Below, in pieces: positions 18,392 to 28,079 of a DNA stretch of 64,000 nt. Numbering within the stretch: the stretch's first letter is position 1; the number at the start of each line of letters is the position of its first letter. The stretch comes from an uncultured Algibacter sp. (lineage in GTDB: Bacteria; Bacteroidota; Bacteroidia; Flavobacteriales; Flavobacteriaceae). Both the position numbers and the translations under genes were made by a program. Location of the stretch: NCBI RefSeq assembly GCF_947487605.1, contig NZ_CANKXK010000010.1:62001-126000 (forward strand). Reading direction: 5' to 3'. The notes below the pieces were generated by a model, which had not been told where the DNA came from, made no database searches, and was given only the letters and a program-made list of their open reading frames with translations.

Positions 18392-20665
18392 ATGATTCGT
18401 CACTACTTTTCTTATTTCATAATAGGTTTCTTTTTTCTGTTTAACGTGGTATCAGCACAAACAATAAAAAAAGGAACTGAATCAAATAATGGTATTATTT
18501 CTCATAATACTACCAAACCTATTTTAACTTGTAAAATCTTAAAAAAGTATAAGTACAAACATCTTAGAAAAGAAAACTTACAAGGTTACAACTTGTTGAT
18601 TAAAAGCAACTATACTTATAGTAATGCATCACAATTAAAGAATGTTTTAAAAGCAAATAAAAAACAAATTCAAACCTTTATAAATAAGGTGAATATACAT
18701 AGTGATACACCTATAACCTCTAAAACCTTATTAGGAGACCAATATCCCAAAGCCTTCTTTTTTAGAAAACCAGACAAAGTAAGTAATCCATACAACCAAT
18801 GGGTTAAAGAGTATGAGCGATTAAGTGGTATTTTTATTAAAGCAATGGCAGAAGAGCTAGGAGATAGAGAGCAAGATAAAATACTAAATTATGCGAACAG
18901 ATTTGCCTTAGAACATCCTCGGCAATTAACAATACTTCATTTTAATGGACGCTCACGTGATCCTAATTGGGAAGGCATTTCAAAATATTCAGCAGGTCAC
19001 TGGATTTATAACAAAGGTTGCTATTTAGAAGAAGACCTTTCTGTATCAGATGCTTACATTCAAGTTTCAGACGATTCAGTTTTTAAAACAGGTTTTGGGT
19101 TAAATGGAGCAAAAAAGAACGATGATATTGTTCTAGTACCTATAGATGATGAAGGCAATAAATTATGGGAGCAGGCAGAGCAAGTAACATTATTGTCTAA
19201 AGAAAAAGGACGTATAAAAGTGCTTAGAGCACAATACGAAACCAAAGCCAGAGACTTTAAAAAAGGGAAAACGTATATAGCTCCACATGCTAGTGGTGGT
19301 CCTTGGGGCGATGTAGAAAATAATAACTTATTGTGGTATTATAATTTATCATCAGTTTGTCCAGTAGATGAAAACGGAAAACAATGTGCCGATGTTTTGG
19401 CAGAAGATATAGGCTCTTGGTTTGCCAAAGATGGTATGGCTTTCGCTTTTGATGGTATTCAATTTGATATCGCCTCTTGGAAAGCAAACAAGAAAAGCCA
19501 AGGAAGACGTTTTGTAGATATTGATACCAATGGTGAAATTGATAAAGGGTTTATAAACGGCGATAATGTTTTCGGCATGGGAACCTACAATTTTTACACC
19601 TTATTGCGTAAAGCATTAGGGCCAAATAAATTAATAGTGGGTGATGGTGGAGTAGATTATGGGATGCGAGCTGTAGGTGTTGCCAGTGGTATGGAAGCAG
19701 AAGGACTTTGCGACTGGGGAGATGCCTACAAAGAGTATGCAAAGCCATTAAACTTTTTTAGTTATTGGAAACGTTATGCGATAACACCTTCGTTGTCTTA
19801 TGTTACCAATAAGATTAAAAAAGGTACAGCTAAAGAAAAAAAGGACATTGAACGTATGGTTGTTGCAACAGCACAATGTTTAGAGATTGGTTTTAACACA
19901 TTTGTAAATACAAAATCAGAAAGACCTTATAGAATTGGTATTTTAGATGAATTGGTTAAAGGTGATGAAAATAAACCCTATTGGTTAGGAAAACCAGTTG
20001 GTCAAATCATTGATTTATCCGAGCAAACAGAATTATCTAAATCCTTAAATTTAAACGATACTGAGATAGAAACTATTGGCTGTAGTTATAAAATTGAGGA
20101 TGATAAATTGATAATATCCTCTAAGACAAATAAGGCAGAAAAGAGTATGAGATTAATCCTTAAAAACGTGCCATTAGGTACAGGCGATTTTCATTTGAAA
20201 TTTTCAGCAAAAACAGCAGCACCTATTTCTGGGTTTAATGCTTTGGTACCTAGACAAATTACTGTAAGTACAGACGCTATTCAAGATGTAGAAAGAACAG
20301 CATCTTCTGTAATGAATTATATCAATTCTTTAGAGGCACTTCCTTGTAGTTTTTACTTCAGAAACGTATCAGCATCAAATGGAGACTTAGAAATTGAAAT
20401 TGAAGGAGGAGGAGAAGTAGCTATAGAAAACATTAGACTTGTTAATGGGCAATTAGCCTTAGCAAGAGCTTTTGAGAATGGTGTTGTATTGGTTAACCCA
20501 TCCTTAGAACCTTTTACGTTTCATTTAGATGAATTGTTTCCAGATTCAAAATTTAAAAGATTAAAGGCATCAGCTCATCAAGATAAAAAAGTTAATAATG
20601 GAAATGATGTTGGAAAAACCGTTTCAGTATCAGGTCTAAATGGTCTTTTCTTAATAAAAAAATAA
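18392..20665 (+). CDS. Unrecognised secreted protein, putative new glycoside hydrolase (copy 1)
   Basis: A 757-aa secreted protein (signal ending in NVVSAQ). I do not recognise the family. It shares its whole core with the next gene: YPKAFFFR, LHFNGRSRDP (residues 182-191), AGHWIY (201-206), DDIVLVP (244-250), APHASGGPW (297-305), FDGIQFD (353-359), VGDGG (416-420), GMEAEG (433-438) and LARAFENGVVLVNPSL near the C-terminus. The order of acids after predicted strands (D354, D359, D418, E435, E437) looks like a TIM-barrel glycosidase followed by beta-sandwich modules, as in putative GHL-type families. There is no T9SS tail. Position directly after an arabinose-regulated SusCD suggests the backbone-cleaving enzyme of the locus. 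A structural protein is the alternative; confidence refers to the gene, not the function. Confidence 0.72.
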   Translation: MIRHYFSYFIIGFFFLFNVVSAQTIKKGTESNNGIISHNTTKPILTCKILKKYKYKHLRKENLQGYNLLIKSNYTYSNASQLKNVLKANKKQIQTFINKVNIHSDTPITSKTLLGDQYPKAFFFRKPDKVSNPYNQWVKEYERLSGIFIKAMAEELGDREQDKILNYANRFALEHPRQLTILHFNGRSRDPNWEGISKYSAGHWIYNKGCYLEEDLSVSDAYIQVSDDSVFKTGFGLNGAKKNDDIVLVPIDDEGNKLWEQAEQVTLLSKEKGRIKVLRAQYETKARDFKKGKTYIAPHASGGPWGDVENNNLLWYYNLSSVCPVDENGKQCADVLAEDIGSWFAKDGMAFAFDGIQFDIASWKANKKSQGRRFVDIDTNGEIDKGFINGDNVFGMGTYNFYTLLRKALGPNKLIVGDGGVDYGMRAVGVASGMEAEGLCDWGDAYKEYAKPLNFFSYWKRYAITPSLSYVTNKIKKGTAKEKKDIERMVVATAQCLEIGFNTFVNTKSERPYRIGILDELVKGDENKPYWLGKPVGQIIDLSEQTELSKSLNLNDTEIETIGCSYKIEDDKLIISSKTNKAEKSMRLILKNVPLGTGDFHLKFSAKTAAPISGFNALVPRQITVSTDAIQDVERTASSVMNYINSLEALPCSFYFRNVSASNGDLEIEIEGGGEVAIENIRLVNGQLALARAFENGVVLVNPSLEPFTFHLDELFPDSKFKRLKASAHQDKKVNNGNDVGKTVSVSGLNGLFLIKK

Positions 20666-20692
20666 AATAAAATAGCCAAATAGAATACAATT

Positions 20693-22996
20693 ATGAAAAA
20701 CCTACAATCATTAAAAGTAATACTGATTTTATTTAGCGGAATGAATTTCTGTTATGCACAATTAGTAAATAAAGATATATTTCAAAATGACACCTATCCA
20801 AAATCTTTTGTATTTAGGTTTCTTTCAGAAAAAACACATCAATTTGACAACTACTCAGATTGGGAAAAAAATTTAGTTAAGTTAGATGGTTTTATTGGAA
20901 AAATGTTCACAGAAGAGCTGCCTACTTTCGATACTGCCAAAAGTGCTAGTTGGTTCAATCAGTTTGCTGTCAACCATCCTGAGAAATTAGTTATGGTACA
21001 TTTTAACGGAAGAGAACGAGATCCACGTATGAATAACGGTACATTATATTTTGCAGGTCATTGGATGTATCATCCTGGAACAACTTCAACTGAAGCTATA
21101 ACAACTTCGCAAACCACTATTACAGTAAACGATGCCTCAGTTTTTAGGTTAAGCTTTGGTAATGGACGTGCAGATAGAGATGATGATATAATTATTGTAC
21201 CTCTTGATGGTTCTGGAAATAGGCTCTGGGATCAATCAGAACAAGTAACATTGGTCTCAAAAAACGGAAATCAAATAGAAGTGATAAGAGGACGTTATGG
21301 TACTACAGCAAAAAATTTCGATGCAGGAGTATATTTAGCACCTCATGTTGTAGGTGGGCCTTGGAATGACAATAACTTGGTTTGGTTATACAATTATGCA
21401 ATTGATTCTCCAGTAGATAGTAACGGAAAACGCTGTATTGATGTTTTTTCTGATGAAGTATCGGGTTGGTTTAACCCTGGAGGTTTGTTAGAATCTGTAG
21501 ATGGTATTCAATTTGATATTTCTCCTCGTTATGTGGACTATAGAAACGCTAGGGAAGTTGATCAAAATAATGATGGAGTAGGTGATAATTATTCTCCAGA
21601 ACTTCGTGAAAAATACGAGTTGGGAGTTGTGGCGTTTTATGAGTTTTTGAGAACTAAAATGGGTGCTGGAAAAATGATTATGGCAGATGGAGGGAGTTTT
21701 CGAAACCAACGCGTTGCATCTGTTATAAATGGTATAGAAGCAGAAGGTTTTGGGGATATAAAAAATACTTATAAACAGTTTTCTAAATCGGTAAATTCGT
21801 TTAATTATTACACATCAATTTCCAATGCTCCAAAGTTTAGTTATGTAACTCACAAGGACAATGAGAGTACTACTGATGATGAATTTAGAAAGCGCGAACG
21901 TTTTGTGTTAGCATCTTCACAATGTTTGGGGATTGCTTTTAATTCTTTTGTGCGTAAATATCCTAGACACCCAGGAACAAGTATTATTATTCAAGACGAG
22001 TTATATGCAGGTAATTTGGCTATCCCACATTGGTTAGGAGCACCTTTAGGAGATTATATAGATTTGTCTGAGAGTACAGCAGATTTATGGAACAATAATG
22101 GATTAACCACTTTAATGACTTCAACAGAAAATACCTTTTGCACCATTACTCAGTTTAACAGAAGGTTACGAGTTTCTATTAATAATAACGAACGAGAAGC
22201 TACAGTTACTTTTAAGAATGTTACGGTGCCATCTGGAGATTTTGTATTTAGTTTTGATGCACTAGCTAAAGCTAAATTAGATGCTTTTCCTGAAGAAACG
22301 CCAAGATTGATAAAAATGGAAATACTGGGAGGAGCAAATTATGATAATGATGCAGAAGAAATATTAGGATTCTTTTCTACTGATAAAGCTTATAAAACAA
22401 GTTATTACATTAGAGATATAGGTGTTACAACTGTAGATATTAAGTTAACTATTGAAGGTGATGCGAATATTGATCTGACAAACTTTAGATTACGACCAGC
22501 AGCTCAAGCATTGGCAAGAGCCTTTGAAAACGGAGTTGTTTTGTCTAACCCGTCTATTAGCGATTATACCTTTGATTTAAGTCAATTATTTCCAGGAAGA
22601 TCTTTTAAAAGATTAACAGCAACTTCAGGGCATGATACAGTAGTAAATGATGGTTCTGATGTAGGTGCAACAGTTACAGTACCTGCTTTAGATGGTTTAT
22701 TTTTATTAGATAATGGCACTACACTTAGTAGTAATGATGATATTAAGTTGGATAATGATATCCGTATTTATCCAAATCCAGCGGACGATGTTCTTAATAT
22801 TCTAGTGCCTATTGCTCTAAAAAACAAAAGTTTAACAGCAGATTTATACGATGTTAATGGCAGACGAGTTTTTAGTAAGGTTATAAATAATGGAGAAAGA
22901 AACACCTTAAACTTAAACCAATTACAGCAAGGGCTATATATAATAAAAGTTACTGGGAATAATTTTTCGCAATCAAAAATTATTTCAAAGAATTAG
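20693..22996 (+). CDS. Unrecognised secreted protein, putative new glycoside hydrolase (copy 2, T9SS tail)
   Basis: A 767-aa paralog of 18392-20665, 27 bases downstream. Signal peptide ends in NFCYAQ. The conserved blocks recur: VHFNGRERDP (residues 102-111), AGHWMY (121-126), DDIIIVP (164-170), APHVVGGPW (216-224), VDGIQFD (269-275), MADGG (330-334), GIEAEG (347-352) and LARAFENGVVLSNPSI. Invariant acids between the copies are D270, D275, D332, E349 and E351. Unlike copy 1 it lacks the extra N-terminal stretch of about 80 residues but ends in a Por-type sorting tail (IRIYPNPADDVLNI), so this copy should be at the cell surface and copy 1 in the periplasm. A surface/periplasm division of labour on one polysaccharide would fit, but is inference. 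Confidence 0.72.
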   Translation: MKNLQSLKVILILFSGMNFCYAQLVNKDIFQNDTYPKSFVFRFLSEKTHQFDNYSDWEKNLVKLDGFIGKMFTEELPTFDTAKSASWFNQFAVNHPEKLVMVHFNGRERDPRMNNGTLYFAGHWMYHPGTTSTEAITTSQTTITVNDASVFRLSFGNGRADRDDDIIIVPLDGSGNRLWDQSEQVTLVSKNGNQIEVIRGRYGTTAKNFDAGVYLAPHVVGGPWNDNNLVWLYNYAIDSPVDSNGKRCIDVFSDEVSGWFNPGGLLESVDGIQFDISPRYVDYRNAREVDQNNDGVGDNYSPELREKYELGVVAFYEFLRTKMGAGKMIMADGGSFRNQRVASVINGIEAEGFGDIKNTYKQFSKSVNSFNYYTSISNAPKFSYVTHKDNESTTDDEFRKRERFVLASSQCLGIAFNSFVRKYPRHPGTSIIIQDELYAGNLAIPHWLGAPLGDYIDLSESTADLWNNNGLTTLMTSTENTFCTITQFNRRLRVSINNNEREATVTFKNVTVPSGDFVFSFDALAKAKLDAFPEETPRLIKMEILGGANYDNDAEEILGFFSTDKAYKTSYYIRDIGVTTVDIKLTIEGDANIDLTNFRLRPAAQALARAFENGVVLSNPSISDYTFDLSQLFPGRSFKRLTATSGHDTVVNDGSDVGATVTVPALDGLFLLDNGTTLSSNDDIKLDNDIRIYPNPADDVLNILVPIALKNKSLTADLYDVNGRRVFSKVINNGERNTLNLNQLQQGLYIIKVTGNNFSQSKIISKN

Positions 22997-23179
22997 GTTA
23001 CATATTTTCAATATTTCATTTGAAGTTTTTTAAATAATTAGAGTATAGATTTATATTTAAATGTTTTTATATAGATTAAAAATCAATATTGGTTTTTGTG
23101 TTTAAAACTAAGTATTTAAGCCATTAAGCACTTTTTATATTTAATAATTTGGATAATCTAAATTTATAACTATATTTAC

Positions 23180-23198
23180 AAGTGTTATTTTAACACTT
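23180..23198 (+). promoter_or_regulatory. AraR-type operator 6 (sulfatase/GH28-like cluster)
   Basis: AAGTGT-TATTTTA-ACACTT, the most symmetric copy; pairing extends to ACA/TGT on the outside (23178-23200). TATATTTA directly precedes it. The coding start used here is GTG 23234, 36 bases downstream. A frame opening with GTG at 23204 would almost touch the operator and is less likely. Confidence 0.8.
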
Positions 23199-23233
23199 GT
23201 AAAGTGTCATATTTTTTAAAACTGATTAAAATA

Positions 23234-24559
23234 GTGAAGCGTATTTGCATAATATTTTTATTGATGCTTATCACATTTTCTTGCCATGCACAGGAAAAAC
23301 CAAATGTTGTAATATTATTTGTTGATGATTATGGCTGGTCAGATGTGGGTTATAGAAATTCGAAATTTCACACTCCTAATATTAACCAATTAAAAAATGA
23401 AGGTTTAGAATTTACTCGGGCATACATTCCAACACCCACATGCAGCCCAAGTAGAGCAACATTGCTAACAGGAAAAGAGGCTATAAGAATGGAGTTGCCT
23501 CGTCATATATCTGGAGGGGCAGATAATGAATATAACTATTGGCCTAATGACCCTGCGAAAATGCCTTCTAGAAATTGGCTACAATTAGAAGAAATAACTT
23601 ATGCAGAAAGATTAAAAGAGTTTGGATATTATAATATGTTTATAGGTAAATGGCATTTGGGAGAAGAACCTTATTACCCAATTCATCAAGGTTTTGATGA
23701 ACAGTTTGGAGTAACAAGTGCTTCACATCCTAAAAGTTATTATCCTCCTTATTTCAATTCAAAAAATGATACATATAATTTTTCAAAGAACAGCTTAAAG
23801 AATGATTATTTAACGGATGTTTTAACAGATAAGGCAGTTAGTTTTATTGAAAATTATGATAAAGACAAACCCTTTGTGCTATCATTTTGGTATTATAACG
23901 TACATAGTCCTCATGTTGGCAGAACAGATTGGGTAAAGAAATATAAAGAAGAAGGTTTTGAAGGGGCTTATGCAGAATATGCGGCTATGGTTTCAGCTAC
24001 TGATGAATCTGTAGGAAGAGTGAGAAAAGCTCTGGAAGATAAGGGTATAGCTAATAACACAGTTATTTTATTAATATCGGACCAAGGAGGTAAATTTACG
24101 AATGCACCTTTAAGCGGCGGTAAAATTGGTGGTAACACTTTGGGAGAAGGAGGAGCCAGAGTACCTTTTATTGTGTATTACCCAAGTGTAACTACAGCAA
24201 ATAGTGTTTGCGATTCACCCATACAAACCATCGATGTGTATCCCACTTTGGTTGAAATAGCTAGTGGAAAAAGATGTTTAGATAAACAGATTAATGGTAA
24301 GAGCTTACTACCTTTAATACATGGAGAAACTTTAGAAACACGAGACCTTTATTTTTTTCGTAGTTATGAAGACCAATATGCAGCCATTATGAATGGCAAT
24401 TGGAAATTGATAAAATACAGGAGTGGCAAGTATAAATTATTTAATGTTAAAGAGGATATTTCTGAAAAGAAAGATTTAATCAATGAAGAAATTGAAATTG
24501 GAAAAACATTGAAAACTAAATTACTAAATTGGGAAAAAGAAGCAGTACCAAGTTATTGA
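23234..24559 (+). CDS. Family S1 sulfatase
   Basis: Type I sulfatase, 441 aa from GTG 23234 (VKRICIIFLLMLITFSCHAQ is a compact signal peptide; the open frame extends upstream to GTG 23204). Seen: VILFVDDYGWSDVGY for metal binding, the formylglycine motif CSPSR with Cys70, GKWHLG, VHSPH and ISDQGG. The last replaces the common SDNGG by SDQGG, so one usual metal ligand position, Asn, is Gln. The signal end contains FSC followed by HAQ, so either lipoprotein or ordinary secretion is possible. It leads a four-gene cluster of sulfatase, sulfatase, GH28-like enzyme and sulfatase downstream of operator 6. Confidence 0.9.
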   Translation: MKRICIIFLLMLITFSCHAQEKPNVVILFVDDYGWSDVGYRNSKFHTPNINQLKNEGLEFTRAYIPTPTCSPSRATLLTGKEAIRMELPRHISGGADNEYNYWPNDPAKMPSRNWLQLEEITYAERLKEFGYYNMFIGKWHLGEEPYYPIHQGFDEQFGVTSASHPKSYYPPYFNSKNDTYNFSKNSLKNDYLTDVLTDKAVSFIENYDKDKPFVLSFWYYNVHSPHVGRTDWVKKYKEEGFEGAYAEYAAMVSATDESVGRVRKALEDKGIANNTVILLISDQGGKFTNAPLSGGKIGGNTLGEGGARVPFIVYYPSVTTANSVCDSPIQTIDVYPTLVEIASGKRCLDKQINGKSLLPLIHGETLETRDLYFFRSYEDQYAAIMNGNWKLIKYRSGKYKLFNVKEDISEKKDLINEEIEIGKTLKTKLLNWEKEAVPSY

Positions 24560-24624
24560 TGAGGAGTTATAAAACATTTGTGAATTTTTTAAGATTAACT
24601 AAATATAATTATAGAACCGTTATT

Positions 24625-26229
24625 ATGAAAACTGATAAACTAATACTATGTTTTGGCCTTTTAGTCAGTCTTCTTGTAAGCTGTAAAAGCGAAAATAAGG
24701 AGAAACAAGAAGAAAAAACAGAGCGTCCAAATGTACTTTTGGTAGTGGCAGATGATGCTACCGTGAGACACATGGGAGCTTATGGGAGTCACTACATTAA
24801 AACCCCAGCATTTGATAGAGTAGCTAAAGAGGGCGTATTGTTTAACAATGCCTACACCCCTAATGCTAAATGTGCGCCTTCAAGAGCTTCGGTTTTAACG
24901 GGGCGTAATTCTTGGCAATTAGAACAAGGTGGTAATCACATGCCGTATTTCCCATCAAAATTTAAAACCTTTCCAGAAACTTTAAATGAAAACGGATACC
25001 ACGTTGGGTACACAGGAAAAGGATGGTTGCCAGGGGTAGCATTTAATGAAGATGGTTCAAAAAGAAATTTATTGGTAAAGTATTACAACGATGCTAAATT
25101 AAATCCACCTACAACAGAAATTAGCGACTGTGATTATGCTGGAAATTTTGATATGTTCTTGAAAGATAATAAAGAAGATAAACCCTTCTTCTTTTGGTTC
25201 GGATGTTGGGAACCTCATAGACAATACGAATACGAATCAGGACTAAGAGCAGGTAAAAAACTAAACGAAATTGATGAGGTTTTTGCTTTTTGGCCAGATA
25301 ATGATGAGGTTAGAAAAGATATTTTAGACTACGCTTTAGAGTTAGAATATTTTGATGCACAGTTAGGAAAGCTAATCAAACAATTAGAAGACCATAATAA
25401 ATTAGATAATACCATTATTATTGTAACTTCAGATAATGGTATGCCATTCCCAAGAATTAAAGGGCAAGAATATGAATTGTCTAACCACTTGCCATTAGCC
25501 ATTATGTGGCCTAAAGGGATTAAGCAAGCAGATAGAAAAATTGATGATTATGTAAACTTTATTGATTTAGCACCAACAGTTTTAGAATTTGCAGGTATTT
25601 CTCAAGAAGCATCAGGGATGGCAGCTATTGAAGGAAAATCATTAGCACCATTATTAACGGGTGACAAATCAGGTATTGTAGATGCAAGTAGAGACCACAT
25701 TTTAATTGGTAAAGAACGTCACGATATCGGTCGCCCAAATAATATCGGATACCCAATTAGAGGTATTTTTAAAGGTGATTATTTATACCTTAAAAATTTT
25801 AAAACAGACAGATGGCCAGCAGGAAACCCAGAAACAGGTTATTTAAACTGTGATGGAGGGCCAACAAAAACAGCCATTTTAGATACCTATGGTACTAAAG
25901 ATAAAAAGTACTGGGAAATGAGTTTTGGGAAAAGGGTAGAAGAAGAATTATACAATATTAAAACAGATCCATTGTGTATGAATAATTTAGCTGCTAATGC
26001 TGATTTTAAGGCTAAAAAAGAGAAATTGTTTGCACAAATGAAAGCAGAATTAACAGCACAAAAAGACCCAAGAATTTTAGGAGAAGGCGATGTCTTTGAT
26101 AATTACAGAACCTTTCCTCCAAAATTCATGAACTACCACAACAGATTCATAAAAGGTGAAGAAATGCCAGAATTACATTGGGTAAAAGATTCAGACTTTA
26201 GAAAAGAACAAAACACAGATTTAAAATAA
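24625..26229 (+). CDS. Family S1 sulfatase, lipoprotein
   Basis: Type I sulfatase of 534 aa. ATG 24625 is selected because it begins the lipoprotein signal (CFGLLVSLLVSCKSE); the open frame extends back to 24529, overlapping the previous gene. Seen: LLVVADDATVRHMGAYG at the metal site, the formylglycine motif CAPSR with Cys83, YTGKGW in place of the usual GKWH, CWEPHRQYE, and VTSDNGMPFPR. The GKW/GKG and SDNGMPFPR forms are those of the heparan-sulfatase-like (SGSH-like) branch of family S1, which often acts on amino- or exo-linked sulfates, though specificity here is open. It is 65 bases after the first sulfatase of the cluster. Confidence 0.9.
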   Translation: MKTDKLILCFGLLVSLLVSCKSENKEKQEEKTERPNVLLVVADDATVRHMGAYGSHYIKTPAFDRVAKEGVLFNNAYTPNAKCAPSRASVLTGRNSWQLEQGGNHMPYFPSKFKTFPETLNENGYHVGYTGKGWLPGVAFNEDGSKRNLLVKYYNDAKLNPPTTEISDCDYAGNFDMFLKDNKEDKPFFFWFGCWEPHRQYEYESGLRAGKKLNEIDEVFAFWPDNDEVRKDILDYALELEYFDAQLGKLIKQLEDHNKLDNTIIIVTSDNGMPFPRIKGQEYELSNHLPLAIMWPKGIKQADRKIDDYVNFIDLAPTVLEFAGISQEASGMAAIEGKSLAPLLTGDKSGIVDASRDHILIGKERHDIGRPNNIGYPIRGIFKGDYLYLKNFKTDRWPAGNPETGYLNCDGGPTKTAILDTYGTKDKKYWEMSFGKRVEEELYNIKTDPLCMNNLAANADFKAKKEKLFAQMKAELTAQKDPRILGEGDVFDNYRTFPPKFMNYHNRFIKGEEMPELHWVKDSDFRKEQNTDLK

Positions 26230-26330
26230 GATAATAAAGATGAAATGAGCCATAACCATTACTTGATACTAAGCGATATGTTAATTGGCGAACTACATCT
26301 GATCATTAAAAAATAAATAAATATTTACAG

Positions 26331-27890
26331 ATGAAACAATACAAAAAGTACATGGCGTATTTGCCTCTATTAGTTTTAGTAATATTGGTGACTTGTTGCA
26401 AAAAAGAAGATAAAAAAGAAGTTGCAATAGCGAAAAATGAAGCTTTAACAGTTTATTCGGCACCAAAAAGCGAAAAACCTTTTGAGGATTATAAAATTAC
26501 TGTTGATGGTTCTGATGTTTTTTGTTACAGCGGAAAAGTATTCGATACCAGATTTACAGAAGGTACACTAATGGGCGAAAGTGAAATAAAATATTCAACC
26601 GTAGGTTTTGGATATTTTGATATTTCAGGAAAAGTAAAAGTATCTGTAAAAGTTAACAGAGAAATTTCGTCGGCAACTATCAGACCCTTATCCAGAAATA
26701 TTGAAGCTACCGTAAAAAATAATACCATTGAATTTTATGTGGATAAACCAGGAGCATTAACTATTGAGCCTGATGGAAACGAGCATAAGGTGTTGCACTT
26801 ATTTGTAAACCCAAAAGAAGAAAATGTACCAAGTCCTGATGATGAAAACGTCATTTATTTTGGTCCAGGAGAACACGTAGTAAATACCATCAAACTAAAA
26901 AGTAATCAAACATTATATGTTGCAGGTGGTGCTGTAGTTTATTTTGATGTATTTGAAGGCGATTCTATTTATAGAAAAGAATATAGAAAAAGACGCCAGA
27001 TAGAATTAGATAGATACGACCATGGTATTGAAGCTATCAATGCTAAAAACATCAAGATTAAAGGAAGAGGTATCCTTGATTTTAATCGTGTTTTGGAGAA
27101 AATGGGACGTAAAAACCCAATACATACCAACAATTGTGATGGTGTAGAAATTGAAGGCGTAATTATGAGAGGAGCTAACTGTTGGCATGCCACTATTTAT
27201 CGTTCTAAAAATGTAGTGATAGATAATATTAAAGAAATAGGAGCTGGTTATAATACGGATGGTTTAAATATTGTTTTAAGTCAAAATGTACATATTAAAA
27301 ACTGTTTTTTAAGACAAAGAGATGATGGTATTGTAATGAAATCGATGGATACAGGAAACATGGATGCTTTTATTGTAGAAGTTCCACAAGAACGTACATC
27401 AACATCAAACGTATTGGTAGAAGATTGTACCATTTGGAGTGATTGGGGTTACGCCTTAGGAATAACTTACGAAACAAGAATGCCTGTTAACGATATTACC
27501 TTTAGAAATTGTGATATCATACATGCCACACATGCAGAAACAGCACAAGGTGTTATTGGTATATTAGTGGCAGATGCAGATGTGGTTTCTAATGTGAAAT
27601 TTGAAAACATCACTATTGAACGTGCCCTAAAACCAATTATTAAATTAGATCAAAGAGTAACACCTTGGACAGTAAATAAAGATTTAGGAGCCATAAAAGA
27701 CATCACGTTTTCAAATATAAAATATTTAAGTGGAGAGCCACAACCAGTTATTTTTCACGGTTTCCCAGGTAAAGGAGGTATTCAAGATATAAAATTAAAA
27801 AATCTAAACTTCTTAGGTAAAGATATTAAAAGCACTGATGATTGGGAGTTTAAAATTAACAAATACGTGAAAGATATTCATTTCGAATAG
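26331..27890 (+). CDS. GH28/GH49-like right-handed beta-helix glycosidase, lipoprotein
   Basis: A 519-aa lipoprotein (LVILVTCCKKED). Residues 40-160 form an N-terminal beta-sandwich as in GH49-type enzymes; from about 165 the repeated short strands (IKGRGILDFN, VEIEGVIMRG, VHIKNCFLRQ) mark a parallel beta-helix. Candidate catalytic acids are D310 in NTDGLNI and D331/D332 in QRDDGIV, the spacing of the Asp triad of GH28 polygalacturonases. The conserved GH28 His (GHG) and the RIK motif are absent; the matching region reads WGYALGITYE. It is therefore probably not a polygalacturonase and may act on another alpha-linked sugar such as galactose or arabinose. It is followed by a perfect hairpin at 27904-27934. 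Confidence 0.78.
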   Translation: MKQYKKYMAYLPLLVLVILVTCCKKEDKKEVAIAKNEALTVYSAPKSEKPFEDYKITVDGSDVFCYSGKVFDTRFTEGTLMGESEIKYSTVGFGYFDISGKVKVSVKVNREISSATIRPLSRNIEATVKNNTIEFYVDKPGALTIEPDGNEHKVLHLFVNPKEENVPSPDDENVIYFGPGEHVVNTIKLKSNQTLYVAGGAVVYFDVFEGDSIYRKEYRKRRQIELDRYDHGIEAINAKNIKIKGRGILDFNRVLEKMGRKNPIHTNNCDGVEIEGVIMRGANCWHATIYRSKNVVIDNIKEIGAGYNTDGLNIVLSQNVHIKNCFLRQRDDGIVMKSMDTGNMDAFIVEVPQERTSTSNVLVEDCTIWSDWGYALGITYETRMPVNDITFRNCDIIHATHAETAQGVIGILVADADVVSNVKFENITIERALKPIIKLDQRVTPWTVNKDLGAIKDITFSNIKYLSGEPQPVIFHGFPGKGGIQDIKLKNLNFLGKDIKSTDDWEFKINKYVKDIHFE

Positions 27891-27903
27891 TTTCTTAAGT
27901 CAT

Positions 27904-27934
27904 CCTGCAAGGTCTGTTTTTTGGACCTTGCAGG
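27904..27934 (+). terminator. 11-bp perfect hairpin after the GH28-like gene
   Basis: CCTGCAAGGTC (27904-27914) pairs perfectly with 27924-27934 across a T-rich 9-base loop. There is no T tract after the stem. It lies 14 bases beyond the stop codon and 146 bases before the next sulfatase, so it may end or reduce transcription there. Confidence 0.6.
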
Positions 27935-28079
27935 TATGGTTTAAACTGGAAGATTTTTTTTATGTTTCCTATTTGTTTCGTTTTAAAGACAACAAGGTTA
28001 AGGTTTACCTGTAGCAATTGAAGACAAGACGTTTTAAAAACTTTAGACCTAAGCGTTAATTTTTTTACAATAACTATCA

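Noticed and set aside
23204-23233. GTG start at 23204 for the sulfatase
   Set aside because: It starts six bases after the operator, leaving no leader, and the signal peptide is better from GTG 23234.
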